A stretch of DNA of 64,000 bases, from NCBI RefSeq assembly GCF_015223065.1, contig NZ_JADFBY010000001.1, forward strand, positions 1,054,001-1,118,000, in the 5' to 3' direction. The position numbers were made by a program, and so were the translations under genes. The notes below the pieces were generated by a model. The model ran no database searches, had not been told where the DNA came from, and saw only the letters and a list, made by a program, of their open reading frames with translations. Shown here in pieces: positions 18,200 through 27,071 of the stretch. Numbering within the stretch: the stretch's first letter is position 1; the number at the start of each line of letters is the position of its first letter. The stretch comes from Mucilaginibacter sp. JRF (GTDB taxonomy: Bacteria > Bacteroidota > Bacteroidia > Sphingobacteriales > Sphingobacteriaceae).

Positions 18200-18898
18200 A
18201 TGATGGTGAGCCTAACTATTGTGCGTTACAAAAAGGTGTATATGCCGCTGGCCTTATTTGCTATGGCCATACATCGGTTACCATTAATGCTGCAACGAGG
18301 ATGTAGCTTTTGGAAGCTGTTGGGTACCGGGCGAAACGGCACATTTGACCTTAACCCCGATTGGCAGCAATGGGGATTATTAGCTGTTTGGGATAGTCAA
18401 GCTGATTTTGACCGTTGTCAAAAGAACTCTTTTATAGCCAAATGGTGGCGAACATTTTGCACCGAAAGCTGGACTTTGCTATGCGAACCCCTGCAAAGTC
18501 ATGGCAAATGGGATGGCAAAGAGCCGTTTAAAACTACTATTGCAGATAGCGAATATCAAGGGGCTATCGCAGTGCTTACGAGGGCTACAATACGCCTTAA
18601 CAGGCTCAAAAACTTTTGGGCTAATGTTGATGGAGTAGCTAATTTGATGAAAGACGCGCCCGGGTATATTATGTCGGTTGGTATAGGTGAAGCGCCGGTA
18701 TATCGTCAGGCTACGTTTTCGCTATGGCAAAGTGAAGAACAAATGAAAGCCTTTGCCTATAAAAGCCGGGAGCATGCAGAGGTGATCAAGAAAACAAGGC
18801 AGGAAAACTGGTACAGCGAAGAACTTTTTGCCAGATTTAAACCCATTGCCAGTTACGGCACAATTAACGGAACAGACCCTTTGAAAAATATATTATAG
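18200..18898 (+). CDS. Spheroidene monooxygenase-like (CrtA family) protein
   Basis: The 232-residue protein resembles CrtA-like proteins of Bacteroidota, commonly annotated as spheroidene monooxygenase. Visible family features are KLLGTGRNGTFDLNPDWQQWGLLAVWDS and the duplicated antibody-like ferredoxin-fold halves, with a second half at GYIMSVGIGEAPVYRQATFSLWQS. CrtA oxygenates carotenoids in phototrophs, but no carotenoid gene is adjacent here, so the natural substrate is unclear. Start uncertain by one codon (ATGATG). Confidence 0.68.
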   Translation: MMVSLTIVRYKKVYMPLALFAMAIHRLPLMLQRGCSFWKLLGTGRNGTFDLNPDWQQWGLLAVWDSQADFDRCQKNSFIAKWWRTFCTESWTLLCEPLQSHGKWDGKEPFKTTIADSEYQGAIAVLTRATIRLNRLKNFWANVDGVANLMKDAPGYIMSVGIGEAPVYRQATFSLWQSEEQMKAFAYKSREHAEVIKKTRQENWYSEELFARFKPIASYGTINGTDPLKNIL

Positions 18899-18901
18899 AA
18901 C

Positions 18902-19150
18902 ATGAGAATTATTGCAGAATTACCCCACCCGGATTTTAAAATATCTATCCTGAACATGAATAATAAATTCATAGTAAAGATAGAACAAGGCACTTTAGAA
19001 CAGAGTTACAAAATACCCGAAATGGATTTAACAGATGGCGTTAATAGTGTATTTGAGGTGCTTGACGAGGAGTTTTTAAAGGCAGTTGCAGCCCGTTTTA
19101 CCGAAATGCGTAAGGATTTTAAGAATGCTTATTTTAGATATAACTACTGA
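18902..19150 (+). CDS. Small conserved-looking protein of unknown function
   Basis: I do not recognise this 82-residue protein. It is soluble, with alternating short strands (FKISILNMNNKFIVKIEQG) and a C-terminal helix containing FTEMRKDFKNAYFRYNY. It lies only 3 bp after the CrtA-like gene, so it is probably co-transcribed. Codon use resembles its neighbours. Confidence 0.6.
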   Translation: MRIIAELPHPDFKISILNMNNKFIVKIEQGTLEQSYKIPEMDLTDGVNSVFEVLDEEFLKAVAARFTEMRKDFKNAYFRYNY

Positions 19151-19236
19151 TAGCCTTACTATCGATAATCTTTACTTATAGTTGAAAATTAAATATTTAT
19201 ATTTTATAAATTAATCAAACAGAATTTTATTTGGCA

Positions 19237-19917
19237 CTATTTCAAGAGTTGATCAGCCAATGAAACTACTCCTATTGATGCCTTTTCTTGAATACGCACC
19301 ACATTGCGGATGTAAACTTCGGGAATCTTTGGATCGACAACATATTTGGTAACCTCATCGGGTACGTAGTCAATTAAACCTGCTGCCGGATATACGGCTA
19401 ATGAGGTACCTACTAATATAAATATGTCGGCTTGTGCGCAAACTCTGGCAGCTGGTTCAATCATGGGTACAGCCTCGCCAAACCATACTACGTGGGCACG
19501 TAACTGCGAACCAAGCTCGCACTTCTCTCCCATTTTAATTTCCCAGCCATCAATCGGATAGGTCAGATTCGGATTGAGGCTACTTTGCGATCTGGTGATA
19601 ACGCCATGCAAATGCATAACATTGGTTGAGCCGGCACGCTCATGCAAATCGTCAATATTTTGTGTTATGATGGTAACCTTGTATTTACTTTCCAGTTGAG
19701 CCAATGCGAAATGTGCCGCATTAGGTTCAGCCTCTAAAACAGATTTACGGCGCATATTGTAAAACTCCTGCACCAATTCAGGATTACGGCGCCAGGCTTG
19801 CGGTGTGGCCACTTCTTCAATGTTATAACCTTCCCACAGGCCATCGCTATCTCTGAATGTTTTAAGTCCGCTTTCAGCGCTTATACCGGCTCCTGTTAAT
19901 ACTACAATATGCTCCAT
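19237..19917 (-). CDS. cobB: SIR2 family NAD-dependent protein deacylase
   Basis: The 226-residue sirtuin has the NAD-binding GAGISAESG, the TQNIDDLHERAG catalytic-core motif and the HGV sequence (catalytic His). FYNMRRKS carries the Tyr and Arg typical of class III sirtuins that prefer succinyl and malonyl lysine. The four zinc-binding cysteines seen in many sirtuins are not present: the region after HGV has only one Cys (EKCELG). This seems normal for the Bacteroidota subgroup but I cannot verify it. It is transcribed away from the B12 operon's terminator. Confidence 0.9.
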   Translation of the reverse strand: MEHIVVLTGAGISAESGLKTFRDSDGLWEGYNIEEVATPQAWRRNPELVQEFYNMRRKSVLEAEPNAAHFALAQLESKYKVTIITQNIDDLHERAGSTNVMHLHGVITRSQSSLNPNLTYPIDGWEIKMGEKCELGSQLRAHVVWFGEAVPMIEPAARVCAQADIFILVGTSLAVYPAAGLIDYVPDEVTKYVVDPKIPEVYIRNVVRIQEKASIGVVSLADQLLK

Positions 19918-19941
19918 ATCTCCAAATATAGGTAAACAAAA

Positions 19942-19967
19942 AAAGCGACCCGAATTCGAGTCGCTTT
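19942..19967 (-). terminator. Terminator of the B12-uptake operon
   Basis: AAAGCGAC (19942-19949) pairs with GTCGCTTT (19960-19967), with an inner palindrome CGAATTCG. On the minus strand the stem is followed by a T-rich tail (TTTTTTG). It separates the B12 operon from the sirtuin. Confidence 0.8.
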
Positions 19968-19988
19968 GCTTATAATTTTTCCATCAAA

Positions 19989-20561
19989 TTACATAGCCAG
20001 CTCGTGCTTGTTACGTAAAAAGGTGTATTTGTTTTTCGCTAATTCAAAGCCACCATAAAGCAATAAACCAAAGATCGCATCACTCATGATCATGTTACGT
20101 AAAAATGGTAAGGCGTTGGTTAATGATGTAATATAACCGCTCATATCATGCGTATAAAAGTTTCCGTACAAGAAAGGCATATCTGTTATCAGCCAAAATA
20201 ATACTGCTGATAATACTGAACCTGCCAATACATTCAGCACATTTACCTTTTTGATGAAAGTACCGATAAACACAGTAAGCGCGAAACATGAGTACGTTAC
20301 CAGATCAAACCATGAGAACAAGGTAACCTGACCAGTATACAGATAATTGATACCTATGTTACTAACAAACAATATCAGCAATGGCAATAAAAACGATTTC
20401 CATTTATCGGTAAAGTAAGTGCCCGCAAACAAAGCCACCGCACCAACAGGTGTAAAGTTGCTCAGTTGTTGAAATTCAAAAGTAACAAAGCGCATGGCTA
20501 TGGCGCCAATTATCATCAGTATTAATACAGTATTGCGGGTGTTCATGTTATATGCAGGCAT
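19989..20561 (-). CDS. DUF6580-type membrane protein, possible B12 importer component
   Basis: The 190-residue protein has about five hydrophobic segments and the sequence FTPVGAVALFAGTYFTDKWKSF typical of DUF6580 proteins. These resemble ECF-type substrate-binding (S) components in topology, but the similarity is only structural impression. It is the last gene of a riboswitch-controlled BtuB/BtuG-like operon, so a role in moving cobalamin (or a precursor) across the inner membrane is an attractive inference from position. Start could be ATG at residue 1 or 6. Confidence 0.7.
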   Translation of the reverse strand: MPAYNMNTRNTVLILMIIGAIAMRFVTFEFQQLSNFTPVGAVALFAGTYFTDKWKSFLLPLLILFVSNIGINYLYTGQVTLFSWFDLVTYSCFALTVFIGTFIKKVNVLNVLAGSVLSAVLFWLITDMPFLYGNFYTHDMSGYITSLTNALPFLRNMIMSDAIFGLLLYGGFELAKNKYTFLRNKHELAM

Positions 20562-20620
20562 CGCTTAATTAATTATCATGCGAAATTAACGATAATATAG
20601 CAATTTGTAAACTCCCCCAA

Positions 20621-21691
20621 TTAGTTATTAGTGAATACAATTTTACCCGGGTTAAGGCCAACAACCGCGCTATCTTTAACCGCACCATTGCTGCCGAATA
20701 TATATAGCTTACCATCGCCTGTGTAGTTCTTGGCATCTGTAATGTAAACCTCGTTAGTGCTTGTTTTAACCGCTATTGCATAAGGGGTAGCAATTTTAAA
20801 GTTGCCTGTAATAAAATTATCATTGCTGATGGCATCAGTTTCGGTATTGTAAACCTGTATTTTACCTGAACCTGAAATAATGTAAGCCAAATTACCTGAA
20901 ATAGCTATCGGGCTGCCGTAACCAACATCGGCTGTAGCGCTTGATTTTACAACATCGGTAGTGCTGTTAATGATAGTAAGTGCGGGCATTACATCTACAT
21001 AGTTACCATTTGAAATAACATAAATATCACCACCCGCATCAGCAGCAAGGCTTACCGGGTTGGCAGGTACTTCAATCTTTTTGATCTCGGTATTGGTGTT
21101 CAGGTCGATAACTGAAACTGTTTTATCGGGATTCCCGAAATCAAGTCCGCCCGAATTGGCTACATATAATTTGCCGTTCGCAATGGCCATTTGCTCAGGG
21201 TTACGACCTACAGTTATGAATTTTTCGATCTCCAGGCTTGTGGTATCAAGCACAGCCACGGTATTATCGTAAGAGGTGATGTAGGCTTTATTTTTATAGA
21301 AAGCCACATATCTTGGCTGGCGGTTGGTGCTGCCATTCTTCATATCGATATGTTTAATGAGCTTGCCATTTTTAGGATTGATGATCTCCAGTGTGCTCGA
21401 CACGTTTACAGTGATATACATTTTTGAACCGTAAATGGCACCATCATTAGCAACTGAGCCAAGGCCGGTAATATTTGCTGATGAAAAAATATCGGCAGTA
21501 ACTTTTTTAGTGTCGGTATTATAAAAAGTTAAAGTTGCGTTGCTTGCAGAAAAAGAACCCTGGTTAACAATGAAAACTCCATTGCCAATGTTGTCATCGG
21601 GCGTAGGGCTTTCATCATCTTTACTACACGATGCCACCAATAATGACAGTGCTGATAAAACCAATAAGTAGCTGTGTTTAAATGATCTCAT
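20621..21691 (-). CDS. BtuG-like surface lipoprotein (YncE/DUF5074 beta-propeller)
   Basis: The 356-residue protein has a lipobox signal peptide ending LLVASC with Cys at 22, followed by SKDD, then YncE-type repeats (for example YVANSGGLDFGNPDKTVSVIDLNTNTEIKKI) typical of a beta-propeller. It lies 9 bp downstream of a BtuB-like receptor under a cobalamin riboswitch. In Bacteroides BtuG is an outer-surface lipoprotein beta-propeller next to BtuB that binds B12 with very high affinity, so the assignment is by domain and neighbourhood. I cannot see binding residues. Confidence 0.75.
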   Translation of the reverse strand: MRSFKHSYLLVLSALSLLVASCSKDDESPTPDDNIGNGVFIVNQGSFSASNATLTFYNTDTKKVTADIFSSANITGLGSVANDGAIYGSKMYITVNVSSTLEIINPKNGKLIKHIDMKNGSTNRQPRYVAFYKNKAYITSYDNTVAVLDTTSLEIEKFITVGRNPEQMAIANGKLYVANSGGLDFGNPDKTVSVIDLNTNTEIKKIEVPANPVSLAADAGGDIYVISNGNYVDVMPALTIINSTTDVVKSSATADVGYGSPIAISGNLAYIISGSGKIQVYNTETDAISNDNFITGNFKIATPYAIAVKTSTNEVYITDAKNYTGDGKLYIFGSNGAVKDSAVVGLNPGKIVFTNN

Positions 21692-21700
21692 GTTGATATA

Positions 21701-23725
21701 TTAAATTGTTAATTGAAATGTTAAGCGGATAGATCGTGGCGGCATCGGGTAACCGTCAATAATGGAATAATTGTTACTAAAAAGGTTATTCACCTCAGCC
21801 GCTGTATGTATTTTGCGGCCGTATAATTTAAAATCATAGGTTACTGAAGCATCACTTACGTTATAGCCGGGCACATAATATTGCGGACTATTATTGCTTA
21901 AATAATATCGGGATGATGATAGGATATGATTAAAGTATATGCCCAGATCATTATGCTTCACTCCCGCATTCAATGCTAAAGTATGCTTAGGCGTATAAGG
22001 TATCTGATCCTTATAATATGAATCACCTGAATTACTTACATCAATAGCTCTTTGAAATGTATATGCCGCGTTAAATGAACCCGCCCATCCATGTACCGGT
22101 CTGAATTGTGATTTCAGATTTACATCCAGTCCGCGGATATCAACTTTACCCAAATTGCGTACACTTATGATCTCTGCCGAACGACCGGGAAAAGTGAATA
22201 TTTTATTATCAATATTATAGTAATAGGCATCAGCACTTAATATAAGTTGCTCAACAAAGCTATTATAAGCTTTATTATAAACAGCGCCTACGTTGTACTG
22301 TCGGGCTTGCTCTGGTTTAAGGGTGCGGGGCTGAACAGCGTAGTAATATTGCTCAGAGAGATTAGGGTAACGATACAGGTTTTTATAAAAAGCCCTTAAG
22401 GTCAACCCTTTTTTGTCGAGAACATCGTAATTCAATATAACAGTGGGTGTAAATGCCAACTGTGAACGTGCAGCTACAGGCGTTTGGGTATTATCATTAA
22501 TGTAGGTGTTCAATAAACTACCCTGTAAAAAAAATCGGCCCAGGCTTAAATTACTCGCCAGCACATTGTATAATGATAGCCTGGTTGGATAGGCGTATCT
22601 AAATACGTCAATATCAACATCAGCTAATGAAAAATCTGAAGCGTATGAGATTTCCCAGTTGCTGGTAGGCTTGTAGGCCAAAGCAGCCGATTGATATATT
22701 TCACGCTGTGTATAATGCTCGTTAGCGCCGCCATTGTTGTTCAGGAAAGATGCATCGGTATAATGCTGATAGTTATGTGATGCCTTGGTGCTTAATAATA
22801 GATGCAAACTACTTTTCCAAATACGATCATACGAAGCCTGTATAAAAGCATCCTGATTAACAAGGTGCTGATCTTTATAAACGGCATTTAGCACCACGGG
22901 CCCCGGTAATCCTCGGTCAGTATTATTGTAATTGAATTGCAGCCTGAATTTGCTACTGTCGTTTTTGCTGTAATAAATACCGCCGTCAATTTGTTGGGTT
23001 GATACATCGCTGTTAACCCGTTTGCCAATGGTGTCGCGTCCGCCAAAATTATCTTTAAAACGATAATTGCCGTTAGCGTTTTGCGTATAGCCATTTACAA
23101 CGAATGCCCATTTATCATTTATCCGTTGCTGCCATTGCAAATACGGATTAATAAGGCCAAAGCTGCCCGCACGTACACCAGCAGTTATTTGATATGGCTT
23201 TTCAGCGGTCAACTTTGGTTGGGTGGTAACCAATGATAATACCGCTGAGTTGGTATATGATCGTGCCGGAAGACAGATGTTTACAGGCTGCGCTACATAT
23301 AGTACTATCTCCTGCAAGTTCAGTAAGTTAAACCTGCCCAAATCTATCTGCCCGGTTTGCGCATCGGTAAGTAAAATACCATCATATAGCACATTGGTGT
23401 AGTTAGCGCCCATACTACGTACTGATACGGTTTTTAATCCACCGATGCCACCATAATCGCGTACGTTAACTCCCGAAAAATTACGCACGGCATCGGCCAC
23501 GTTAAAAGCGCTGTACCTCGAAAAGTCCGCTGATGAAATGGATTGAATAGGTAGCTCAGTTTGTAATACAGGTATAGTTGTGCCTTGTATATTAACTTCT
23601 TTAAGGCTTTTGGTTGTATCGGTTTGTGCAAATGATACTGAACTTGTACCGCCAAGTAAGCAAAATATACCTAATCCTTTTGCAAGGCGACTATGTTTTA
23701 AAATGCAAGGTACACTGATCAGCAT
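21701..23725 (-). CDS. btuB: TonB-dependent receptor, BtuB-like (vitamin B12)
   Basis: This 674-residue protein has a signal peptide (about 34 residues, ending SVSFAQ), a plug domain with FNVADAVRNFSGVNVRDYGGIGGLKTVSVR, and a long C-terminal beta-barrel ending in an aromatic-rich strand. Such receptors use TonB energy to move large ligands through the outer membrane. Its length is a little longer than BtuB from Enterobacteria. The cobalamin riboswitch directly upstream on the same strand makes B12 the probable ligand. The gene heads the operon btuB-btuG-like-DUF6580. Confidence 0.85.
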   Translation of the reverse strand: MLISVPCILKHSRLAKGLGIFCLLGGTSSVSFAQTDTTKSLKEVNIQGTTIPVLQTELPIQSISSADFSRYSAFNVADAVRNFSGVNVRDYGGIGGLKTVSVRSMGANYTNVLYDGILLTDAQTGQIDLGRFNLLNLQEIVLYVAQPVNICLPARSYTNSAVLSLVTTQPKLTAEKPYQITAGVRAGSFGLINPYLQWQQRINDKWAFVVNGYTQNANGNYRFKDNFGGRDTIGKRVNSDVSTQQIDGGIYYSKNDSSKFRLQFNYNNTDRGLPGPVVLNAVYKDQHLVNQDAFIQASYDRIWKSSLHLLLSTKASHNYQHYTDASFLNNNGGANEHYTQREIYQSAALAYKPTSNWEISYASDFSLADVDIDVFRYAYPTRLSLYNVLASNLSLGRFFLQGSLLNTYINDNTQTPVAARSQLAFTPTVILNYDVLDKKGLTLRAFYKNLYRYPNLSEQYYYAVQPRTLKPEQARQYNVGAVYNKAYNSFVEQLILSADAYYYNIDNKIFTFPGRSAEIISVRNLGKVDIRGLDVNLKSQFRPVHGWAGSFNAAYTFQRAIDVSNSGDSYYKDQIPYTPKHTLALNAGVKHNDLGIYFNHILSSSRYYLSNNSPQYYVPGYNVSDASVTYDFKLYGRKIHTAAEVNNLFSNNYSIIDGYPMPPRSIRLTFQLTI

Positions 23726-23830
23726 TGGTGCTATTAAATATTATTGCAGAGGAAATGCTTTGATGAGATACGCCGTTTTAGGGGTACGCCATTCAAGCCT
23801 CAATCCCCGAAAGCTTTGAATAATTATAGC

Positions 23831-23990
23831 TATTGGCAGGTCTTCTGACTTACTCCCCTTTGCCCCTGCCTTCCCACAGTGTTAGCTGTAGTGGTATTTT
23901 AGATGGGGCTTTGGTTGCGGAGCTTACAGCTGCGGGACAGTTGCGGAGTTACACCGTATTCCCTTTTAATTCGTGAAGTTTAATGAGTAC
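23831..23990 (-). promoter_or_regulatory. Cobalamin (AdoCbl) riboswitch
   Basis: Minus-strand reading gives the class features: GGGAATACGGTGTAACTCCGC near 23972, a central ACTGTCCCGCAGCTGTAAGC, a CACTGTGGGAAGGC block, and the B12 box AAGTCAGAAGACCTGCC ending near 23835. It lies about 105 bp upstream of btuB. Vitamin B12 binding is expected to lower expression of the uptake operon. Outer boundaries are approximate. Confidence 0.92.
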
Positions 23991-24146
23991 ATCAACACGA
24001 AACCAAAAGCTCACAAATGTACAATAAATAGCTTCATGTTTTTATTCAGAATACGCTTTGCTTTATGTTGATGCTTTTTTAATTAAAACAAAACTCATTT
24101 TCGTGCAGTGTGTTATTAATGTATCTACTTAAAACGTAAAAACATT

Positions 24147-24893
24147 ATGTCGAACGCAGCATTACAGTTGGCAAATCGCTATCATGGTACCGCACCTGAA
24201 GTTGAGCCCATAAATTTAACCTGGCCCGAACGCTATATATCCATTGCATCCGGTGTAAAGTTGGGCATATCAGGATTCAAGAATCTTTTTAAAAGCCCAT
24301 TTTCGAGCATCTTAAAGCTTGGCGCAAGTGGTTATTTGCTTACCCGTGGTTTTACCGGCCATTGCGAATTATATACCCGCATCGGCAAAACTACTACTGA
24401 TGATGTGGTTAATGTAAACATCCGCTCATCATTTGTTGTAAATAAGCCCCGTTACCAGGTGTATGATTTTTGGCGACAACTGGACAACCTGCCACTGTTT
24501 ATGAAACACCTGGAAAGCGTACAGATATTGGACAATAACCGTTCTCACTGGGAGTTAAAGTTGCCTGCCAATGTTGTTAAGGTAAGTTGGGATGCCGAAA
24601 TTGTGAAGGATGAACCGGGATATATGATAGGTTGGAGTTCGTTACCGGGCTCAATCATTAATAATGCAGGCAAGGTGCGTTTCAGGGATGCAGAAAATGG
24701 GGGTACCTTGATTGATGTTGTGATCAGCTATCACCCACCTGCAGGCGGTTTTGGCGCAAGTATAGCACACGTGCTCAATCCGGTATTCAAAAATATGGTA
24801 AATGCCGATGTGCAGAATTTTAAGCAATACATGGATATTGATAATGATACCCGTGAATTGTCGGACAATGTTCTGCCAATATCGGTATCTTAA
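24147..24893 (+). CDS. SRPBCC family protein with N-terminal membrane region
   Basis: This 248-residue protein has an N-terminal hydrophobic stretch (about residues 27-70, YISIASGVKLGISGFKNLF then ILKLGASGYLLTRGF) resembling DUF2892-type anchors. A START/SRPBCC ligand-binding domain follows from about residue 90 (VNKPRYQVYDFWRQLDNLPLFMKHLESVQ). SRPBCC domains bind hydrophobic molecules. I cannot name its ligand. A terminator follows. A regulator gene converges on it. Confidence 0.78.
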   Translation: MSNAALQLANRYHGTAPEVEPINLTWPERYISIASGVKLGISGFKNLFKSPFSSILKLGASGYLLTRGFTGHCELYTRIGKTTTDDVVNVNIRSSFVVNKPRYQVYDFWRQLDNLPLFMKHLESVQILDNNRSHWELKLPANVVKVSWDAEIVKDEPGYMIGWSSLPGSIINNAGKVRFRDAENGGTLIDVVISYHPPAGGFGASIAHVLNPVFKNMVNADVQNFKQYMDIDNDTRELSDNVLPISVS

Positions 24894-24916
24894 AAAATAG
24901 CATGCTCAATTTTTAT

Positions 24917-24947
24917 AGGGTGACCCGGTAGGTGTTCACCCTTTTTT
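24917..24947 (+). terminator. Terminator after SRPBCC gene
   Basis: Stem AGGGTGA (24917-24923) with TCACCCT (24936-24942), followed by five T residues. The convergent LuxR gene ends inside it. Confidence 0.8.
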
Positions 24948-25614
24948 ATATCAAATTAAATGCACGGGCATACTCCGTAAATTCAAAGTTGCTTGATATA
25001 CCCAGCTTTTGTTTGATATTACGGCGATGTGTTTGCACAGTTTCTGCCGAAATGAATAATTCCTCAGCTATTTCGGGCGAACTTTTACCCTTGGCAACCA
25101 ATTGTAATATGCTCACTTCGCGCTTGCTTAATAAGGAGAATTTATCAGCATGATCTTTCAGGAAGATGTTTTCCTGTAAAATGCGTTCAGCTTTGGGTTC
25201 AACCTCTTTCATGCTGTCTATTGGTAAGGCTACCGTTATGGTAAGTATAGGCTTGCCCTCATCATCCCACATAAAAATGCCGGTTGATGTCATGTGCCAG
25301 GTCCATTCGTTTTTCTCAGCAAATTTTACTTGCTGAAAATAGCTGAAGCTTTCATTCGCTTTATTTTCACGCAGCAGGGTTTCCATTTTGGGTAGAATGC
25401 CTTGCATATGTTCCATATTAAAATAACGCGGATAATATTCGGTACCCATTTCGTGCAATTCCTTAACGGTAACACCCAAAAGTTTTTGGCCCTTGGAGCA
25501 CATATACACTACAGAAAAATCAACTATTTGATGAATGATGATCACGCCCGGCATCATTTCAGCATAGGGCGCAAAATCATTGATCTTATCAGTGATCGGT
25601 TTAGTAAGCTCCAT
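24946..25614 (-). CDS. LuxR-type transcriptional regulator with PAS-like domain
   Basis: This 222-residue protein combines a PAS-like N-terminal sensor domain (about residues 20-130, with IHQIVDFSVVYMCSKGQKLLGV) and a C-terminal LuxR-type helix-turn-helix (LSKREVSILQLVAKGKSSPEIAEELF, then the recognition helix SAETVQTHRRNIKQKL). It would sense a small signal or redox state and bind DNA, but no signal is identifiable. It is not adjacent to a histidine kinase. Its stop overlaps the SRPBCC terminator region on the opposite strand. Confidence 0.85.
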   Translation of the reverse strand: MELTKPITDKINDFAPYAEMMPGVIIIHQIVDFSVVYMCSKGQKLLGVTVKELHEMGTEYYPRYFNMEHMQGILPKMETLLRENKANESFSYFQQVKFAEKNEWTWHMTSTGIFMWDDEGKPILTITVALPIDSMKEVEPKAERILQENIFLKDHADKFSLLSKREVSILQLVAKGKSSPEIAEELFISAETVQTHRRNIKQKLGISSNFEFTEYARAFNLI

Positions 25615-25686
25615 TTAATTAGGGGGAAATAAAATTATTCCTGAATATTGTGAAATAATTTCAGATTGTAAAAAATTTAAGAATAA

Positions 25687-25719
25687 AAAAACGCCCGGCA
25701 AAAAATACCGGGCGTTTTT
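25687..25719 (-). terminator. Terminator of the thrS-infC-rpmI-rplT operon
   Basis: AAAAACGCCCGG pairs with CCGGGCGTTTTT around a 9-nt loop. On the minus strand the T tract follows the stem, 25 bp after rplT. Confidence 0.88.
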
Positions 25720-25744
25720 CAATGTAAAACGTTGCTAAACAGAA

Positions 25745-26089
25745 CTATTTTACTGCGTCAATAATTGCTTTGAATGCATCCGGGTTGTTCATAGCCAGGT
25801 CAGCTAATACCTTACGGTTTAAACCGATCTCTTTAGCGGCTAATTTGCCCATTAATTGCGAATATGAAATTCCGTGCTGACGGGCACCAGCGTTAATACG
25901 CTGAATCCATAAAGCTCTGAATTCTCTTTTCTTGGTTTTACGGTCGCGGTAAGCATACTGTAAACCTTTTTCTACTGTGTTTTTAGCAATGGTATAAACC
26001 TTGCTGCGTGAACCCCAATAACCTTTGGCGAGGTTCAAGATTTTTTTACGCCTTCTTCTCGAAGCTACTGCGTTTACTGAACGTGGCAT
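25745..26089 (-). CDS. rplT: 50S ribosomal protein L20
   Basis: L20 is a 114-residue RNA-binding protein needed for assembly of the large subunit. The typical basic N terminus ([57 protein letters not shown]) is present and the length is normal. It is the last gene of thrS-infC-rpmI-rplT, the standard order in many bacteria. In some species L20 represses its own operon, and I see no clear leader structure to support that here. Confidence 0.97.
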   Translation of the reverse strand: MPRSVNAVASRRRRKKILNLAKGYWGSRSKVYTIAKNTVEKGLQYAYRDRKTKKREFRALWIQRINAGARQHGISYSQLMGKLAAKEIGLNRKVLADLAMNNPDAFKAIIDAVK

Positions 26090-26167
26090 CTTGTTGTGTT
26101 TTTGGTAGTGAGTGCCGCTTTAACACGAACTTTTGTACTCTAATACCTGGTTAAAAATTTAAATTAA

Positions 26168-26368
26168 TTACTTGCCGATACAAAGCATACGTTTAACGTT
26201 ACCCATGTCAGCATCAGACACTAAGCTGGTGTGACCTAAGTTACGCTTACGTTTGGTCGACATCTTGGTTAAGATGTGGCTTTTGTATGCGTTTTTTCTT
26301 GCAATTTTACCTGTTCCAGTAAGCTTGAAGCGCTTTTTAGCACTGGAATTGGTTTTCATTTTTGGCAT
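26168..26368 (-). CDS. rpmI: 50S ribosomal protein L35
   Basis: The 66-residue basic protein matches L35 ([20 protein letters not shown], then [18 protein letters not shown]). It is a small component of the 50S subunit. It is encoded 78 bp upstream of rplT. The longer spacer of 135 bp between infC and rpmI is AT-rich and could hold regulatory signals, but none is clear. Confidence 0.97.
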   Translation of the reverse strand: MPKMKTNSSAKKRFKLTGTGKIARKNAYKSHILTKMSTKRKRNLGHTSLVSDADMGNVKRMLCIGK

Positions 26369-26503
26369 AACTCTTATTTGTTTGTGTTTAGACGTTTTCG
26401 CAACGTTTTATTTTTATCCCGAATATTGAATGTTCAATTTCGAATTTATCTTTTCTATCATCTGCACATTTGCATATCCACGCATCTGCACATCTAAAAA
26501 TCA

Positions 26504-27070
26504 CTATTTCTTAGCGCCTTTTGGAGCAACCGTCAGGAACATACGTTTACCTTCCAGTTTTGGCAACTGCTCTACTTTGCCTACTTCTTCAAGGGCTTGT
26601 GCAAACTTCAGTAAAAGTATTTCACCTTGCTCTTTGTATACAATTGAACGGCCTTTAAAGTGTACGTAAGCACGCACTTTTTCGTTCGACTCTAAGAATT
26701 TGATGGCATGCTTTAATTTGAACTCAAAGTCATGATCATCAGTATTAGGCCCGAAACGGATCTCCTTGATAACGGTTTGTTTGGCATTACTCTTTATCTC
26801 CTTAAGCTTTTTCTTTTGCTCGTAGATAAACTTATTGTAATCGGTTACCTTACAAACCGGCGGATTAGCATTTGGCGATATTTCAACAAGGTCAAGCTCC
26901 TGCTCATTGGCTATGGCAAGTGCATCACGTAACGAATACACGCCTGTTTCCACATTATCACCAACAAGACGAACCTCTGGTGCCTTGATGAACTGATTGA
27001 TGTTATGTTCGGCCTCTTTTTTCTTGAAAGGGGGCCTTGGTCCTCTGTTGAACGGTCTGTTTAAAGCCAA
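26504..27070 (-). CDS. infC: Translation initiation factor IF-3
   Basis: IF-3 binds the 30S subunit and checks the initiator codon. The 188-residue sequence contains the IF-3 N domain ([11 protein letters not shown]) and C domain ([22 protein letters not shown]). The start is a rare TTG at 27070: an in-frame TAA lies four codons upstream, and no ATG precedes the conserved region. The N terminus [21 protein letters not shown] fits family sequences. It begins one base after the stop of thrS, so coupling is expected. Rare starts in infC let IF-3 regulate its own synthesis in other bacteria. Confidence 0.95.
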   Translation of the reverse strand: MALNRPFNRGPRPPFKKKEAEHNINQFIKAPEVRLVGDNVETGVYSLRDALAIANEQELDLVEISPNANPPVCKVTDYNKFIYEQKKKLKEIKSNAKQTVIKEIRFGPNTDDHDFEFKLKHAIKFLESNEKVRAYVHFKGRSIVYKEQGEILLLKFAQALEEVGKVEQLPKLEGKRMFLTVAPKGAKK

Positions 27071-27071
27071 G

